Source: Leifsonia sp. AG29
Lineage (GTDB): Bacteria; Actinomycetota; Actinomycetes; Actinomycetales; Microbacteriaceae
Length of the DNA: 64,000 nt
Direction of reading: 5' to 3'
Assembly (NCBI RefSeq): GCF_009765225.1
Contig: NZ_VMSF01000001.1
Span: 806,001-870,000 of the forward strand
Shown: positions 62,524 to 64,000 of the stretch, piece after piece
How positions within the stretch are numbered: the stretch's first letter is position 1
Layout of the letters: every line of letters starts with the position of its first letter
Notes under the pieces: model-generated
What the model saw: the letters and a program-made list of their open reading frames with translations, nothing else
Database searches by the model: none
What the model was told of the DNA's origin: nothing
Program-made: the position numbers and the translations under genes

Positions 62524-63618
62524 ATGAACGTGTCCAGGACAGGGAGCCTCGCGGCTGGCGCCCTGGTGCTCATCGCCGTTCTGACTGGGTGTGCCGCGCC
62601 CGCCGCGAGCGGCGGTGCGCCGACACCTGCGGCGACCTCCGCTCCTCCGTCGGCCACCCCGACGGTGGAGGCGGCCCCGAGCCCGCGGGTGCCGGCCTCG
62701 TGCGATGAGATCGTGCCGCCGTCTGCTCGTGACTCGGCCGCGGGCGTCCACGTCGAGACAGCCAGCGACCTCCCGGGCGGCATCAGCCCTCTTGCGTATT
62801 CGGACCGCCGGGCCGGTGCGCTGGTCTGCAGCTGGGCGGCCGCCGCGCCCGACCCAGCGACCCCCTGGCTCCGGCCGGCGGTGTGGGTGGGGGTGCTCCC
62901 GGGCTCGAACCCCGACGCCTTCGCCGCTGTCCGAGGCGAATGGGGCATCGACGGCACGCCGGACCCGTTCTTCTCCTGCCCGGACTTCAACAAGGCCACG
63001 TGCGTGTTCGGAGGGACATCCGGGGAGTACCAGTGGCTCGGCAGCGTGTCGACGGGAGGGCCCGCCGCCGGCCGCGACAGCGCTCAGGCGGTGGCGGACT
63101 CCGTACGCTCCGCGGTGACGCGACTCCGCTCCCCGGCGCCGCTGTGGGAGCCGCAGGGCGGCAGCCTCAAGGGCGTCACGTCGCCCGACGGATTCCTGCC
63201 GCTCGACCGGCTGGAGGCGATCGTCGGTGACGGCGCACTCCGCGCCGTGAAATCCGAGGGCGGAGAGTACCTGGTCTCCACGCTCGGGTCCTCCGCGCTC
63301 GTCGGCGGCTACTGGGCCTCCTTCGCGGACCATAACGGCGACGGGCTGGGGATCGCGGTCCTCCCCGGCGGCGCGTTCGGGTTCGACGACCGGCAGGCGC
63401 ACCCCATCCCGGGCACGACCGGCGTCCACGCGGTCGATGTCGGCGACAGCGCGGTCATCTCCGTGCCCGGCTCGACGGTGCCGGGCGACGCGGGCCCGGG
63501 AAAGGCCAGAGTGCTCGACGTGAAGGTCCGGAACAGCTGGGTGCAGGTTGACTCCACGACCCTGGGTGACGACAAGCTCATCGAGGTCGCCCGCGCCGTC
63601 ATCGACAACCTGTCGTGA
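62524..63618 (+). CDS. Secreted lipoprotein of unknown function
   Basis: 364 residues. A signal peptide with lipobox VLTGC (Cys23) precedes a Pro/Ala/Thr spacer (about 25-57) and a body with four further cysteines (SCDEI, LVCSW, FSCPDFNKATC) in the first half, likely two disulfides. The second half has a beta-rich LSVG-like region (GVHAVDVGDSAVISVPG). No catalytic motif is seen. ATG 62524 has GGGGGG 4 bases upstream. It appears to be a monocistronic unit. Confidence 0.8.
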   Translation: MNVSRTGSLAAGALVLIAVLTGCAAPAASGGAPTPAATSAPPSATPTVEAAPSPRVPASCDEIVPPSARDSAAGVHVETASDLPGGISPLAYSDRRAGALVCSWAAAAPDPATPWLRPAVWVGVLPGSNPDAFAAVRGEWGIDGTPDPFFSCPDFNKATCVFGGTSGEYQWLGSVSTGGPAAGRDSAQAVADSVRSAVTRLRSPAPLWEPQGGSLKGVTSPDGFLPLDRLEAIVGDGALRAVKSEGGEYLVSTLGSSALVGGYWASFADHNGDGLGIAVLPGGAFGFDDRQAHPIPGTTGVHAVDVGDSAVISVPGSTVPGDAGPGKARVLDVKVRNSWVQVDSTTLGDDKLIEVARAVIDNLS

Positions 63619-63644
63619 ACGGAATGACGGAGACAAGCCGGGAC

Positions 63645-63650
63645 TAGCCT
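63645..63650 (+). promoter_or_regulatory. -10 hexamer TAGCCT, leaderless type, for amidase
   Basis: TAGCCT ends 6 bases before the ATG at 63657. Confidence 0.55.
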
Positions 63651-63656
63651 GGGGCG

Positions 63657-64000
63657 ATGGCCGACCTTCACGAGCTGACGGCGCTCGACCTCTGGCAGGA
63701 GCTTCAGTCGGGGCGCGTGTCGCCGCGCGAGGTCGCAGCGCACTACCTCGACCGCATCGACCGGTTGAACCCTCGACTCGGAGCGTTCGTCACGGTCACG
63801 CCTGAGCACGCGCTCGCCCGGGCGGCCTTCGTCGAGCAGTCCGTGCCGAAGACCGCCCCGCTCTGGGGGCTGCCGTCGGGCGACAAGGATCTCTGGCATC
63901 GAGCCGGGGTGCGGACGGGTTTCGGGTCACGCAGCGTGGTCGACCTCGTGCCCGAGGTCTCCGACGAGCTCGTCGAGACGCTGGACGAAGCCGGGGCGGT
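63657..64000 (+). CDS. Amidase-signature enzyme (5' part; continues beyond the window)
   Basis: The first 114 residues are visible and the frame is open at the end of the window. ALDLWQELQSGRVSPREVAA and HYLDRIDRLNPRLGAFVTV are the standard N-terminus of amidase-signature proteins, and GLPSGDKDLWHRAGVRTGFG has the catalytic Lys of the Ser-Ser-Lys triad (the usual GVPVAVKD loop is altered to GLPSGDKD). The two serines lie outside. It may be a general amidase or a GatA-like paralogue. Confidence 0.85.
   Translation, partial: MADLHELTALDLWQELQSGRVSPREVAAHYLDRIDRLNPRLGAFVTVTPEHALARAAFVEQSVPKTAPLWGLPSGDKDLWHRAGVRTGFGSRSVVDLVPEVSDELVETLDEAGA

Overview
This window is high-GC actinobacterial chromosome. 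It carries MtrAB-LpqB, a WhiB1-type regulator, a PdtaS-type kinase, fused 2-oxoglutarate decarboxylase/succinyltransferase (Kgd/OdhA), GuaB1, and a SigH-type sigma factor with a CHCC zinc anti-sigma. Gene content and order point to Microbacteriaceae, possibly a Leifsonia relative; the family is an inference from recognised proteins and the genus is a guess. I see no insertion sequence, prophage, tRNA, rRNA or CRISPR, and the window reads as conserved core chromosome.

Left part (1-18 kb): the end of a DUF5719-like protein; a metallopeptidase-fold protein lacking HExxH; DUF3499; phosphomannomutase; an array of 7 small palindromes; adenosylhomocysteinase; an acetyltransferase. Next is an envelope-associated block: RDD and SpoIIM genes sharing one divergent promoter, then a tightly overlapping operon read right to left (multi-span membrane protein, DUF4129, DUF4350, MoxR ATPase, DUF58). 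After it come mtrA-mtrB-lpqB, comF and hpf.

Middle (18-36 kb): secA with a strong terminator, an Rv3235-family gene, pdtaS, whiB1, a small membrane protein, DUF1684, and a five-gene oligopeptide/nickel-type ABC importer. Then bcp, rsgA and aroA on the minus strand and sigH-rsrA on the plus strand. A sigH-type promoter lies across the aroA start and may drive a longer sigma isoform. A second palindrome array of 9 units follows rsrA.

Right part (36-64 kb): kgd, guaB1, two CNNM/CBS membrane proteins, VOC proteins, an old yellow enzyme, a HAD hydrolase, NAD(P)H-hydrate dehydratase, a GT87-type membrane protein, a thiamine-binding protein, and an MFS exporter with a LacI-like operator. Then a kinase / unknown membrane protein / LuxR regulator cassette; metX and metY pointing away from each other around an SDR and a potassium channel; an aminoglycoside-adenylyltransferase-like gene coupled to an MFS exporter; a phosphoribosyltransferase, uracil-DNA glycosylase, an acetyltransferase, an EXPERA-like membrane protein, a lipoprotein, and the start of an amidase.

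Two general points. About eighteen genes have a TANNNT-like hexamer 6-8 bases before the start codon, the arrangement of leaderless transcripts, and I used it to choose several starts. The least explained structure is the pair of palindrome arrays (core ATTCGTGNYGAAT), with an exact 40-base spacing recurring in both.
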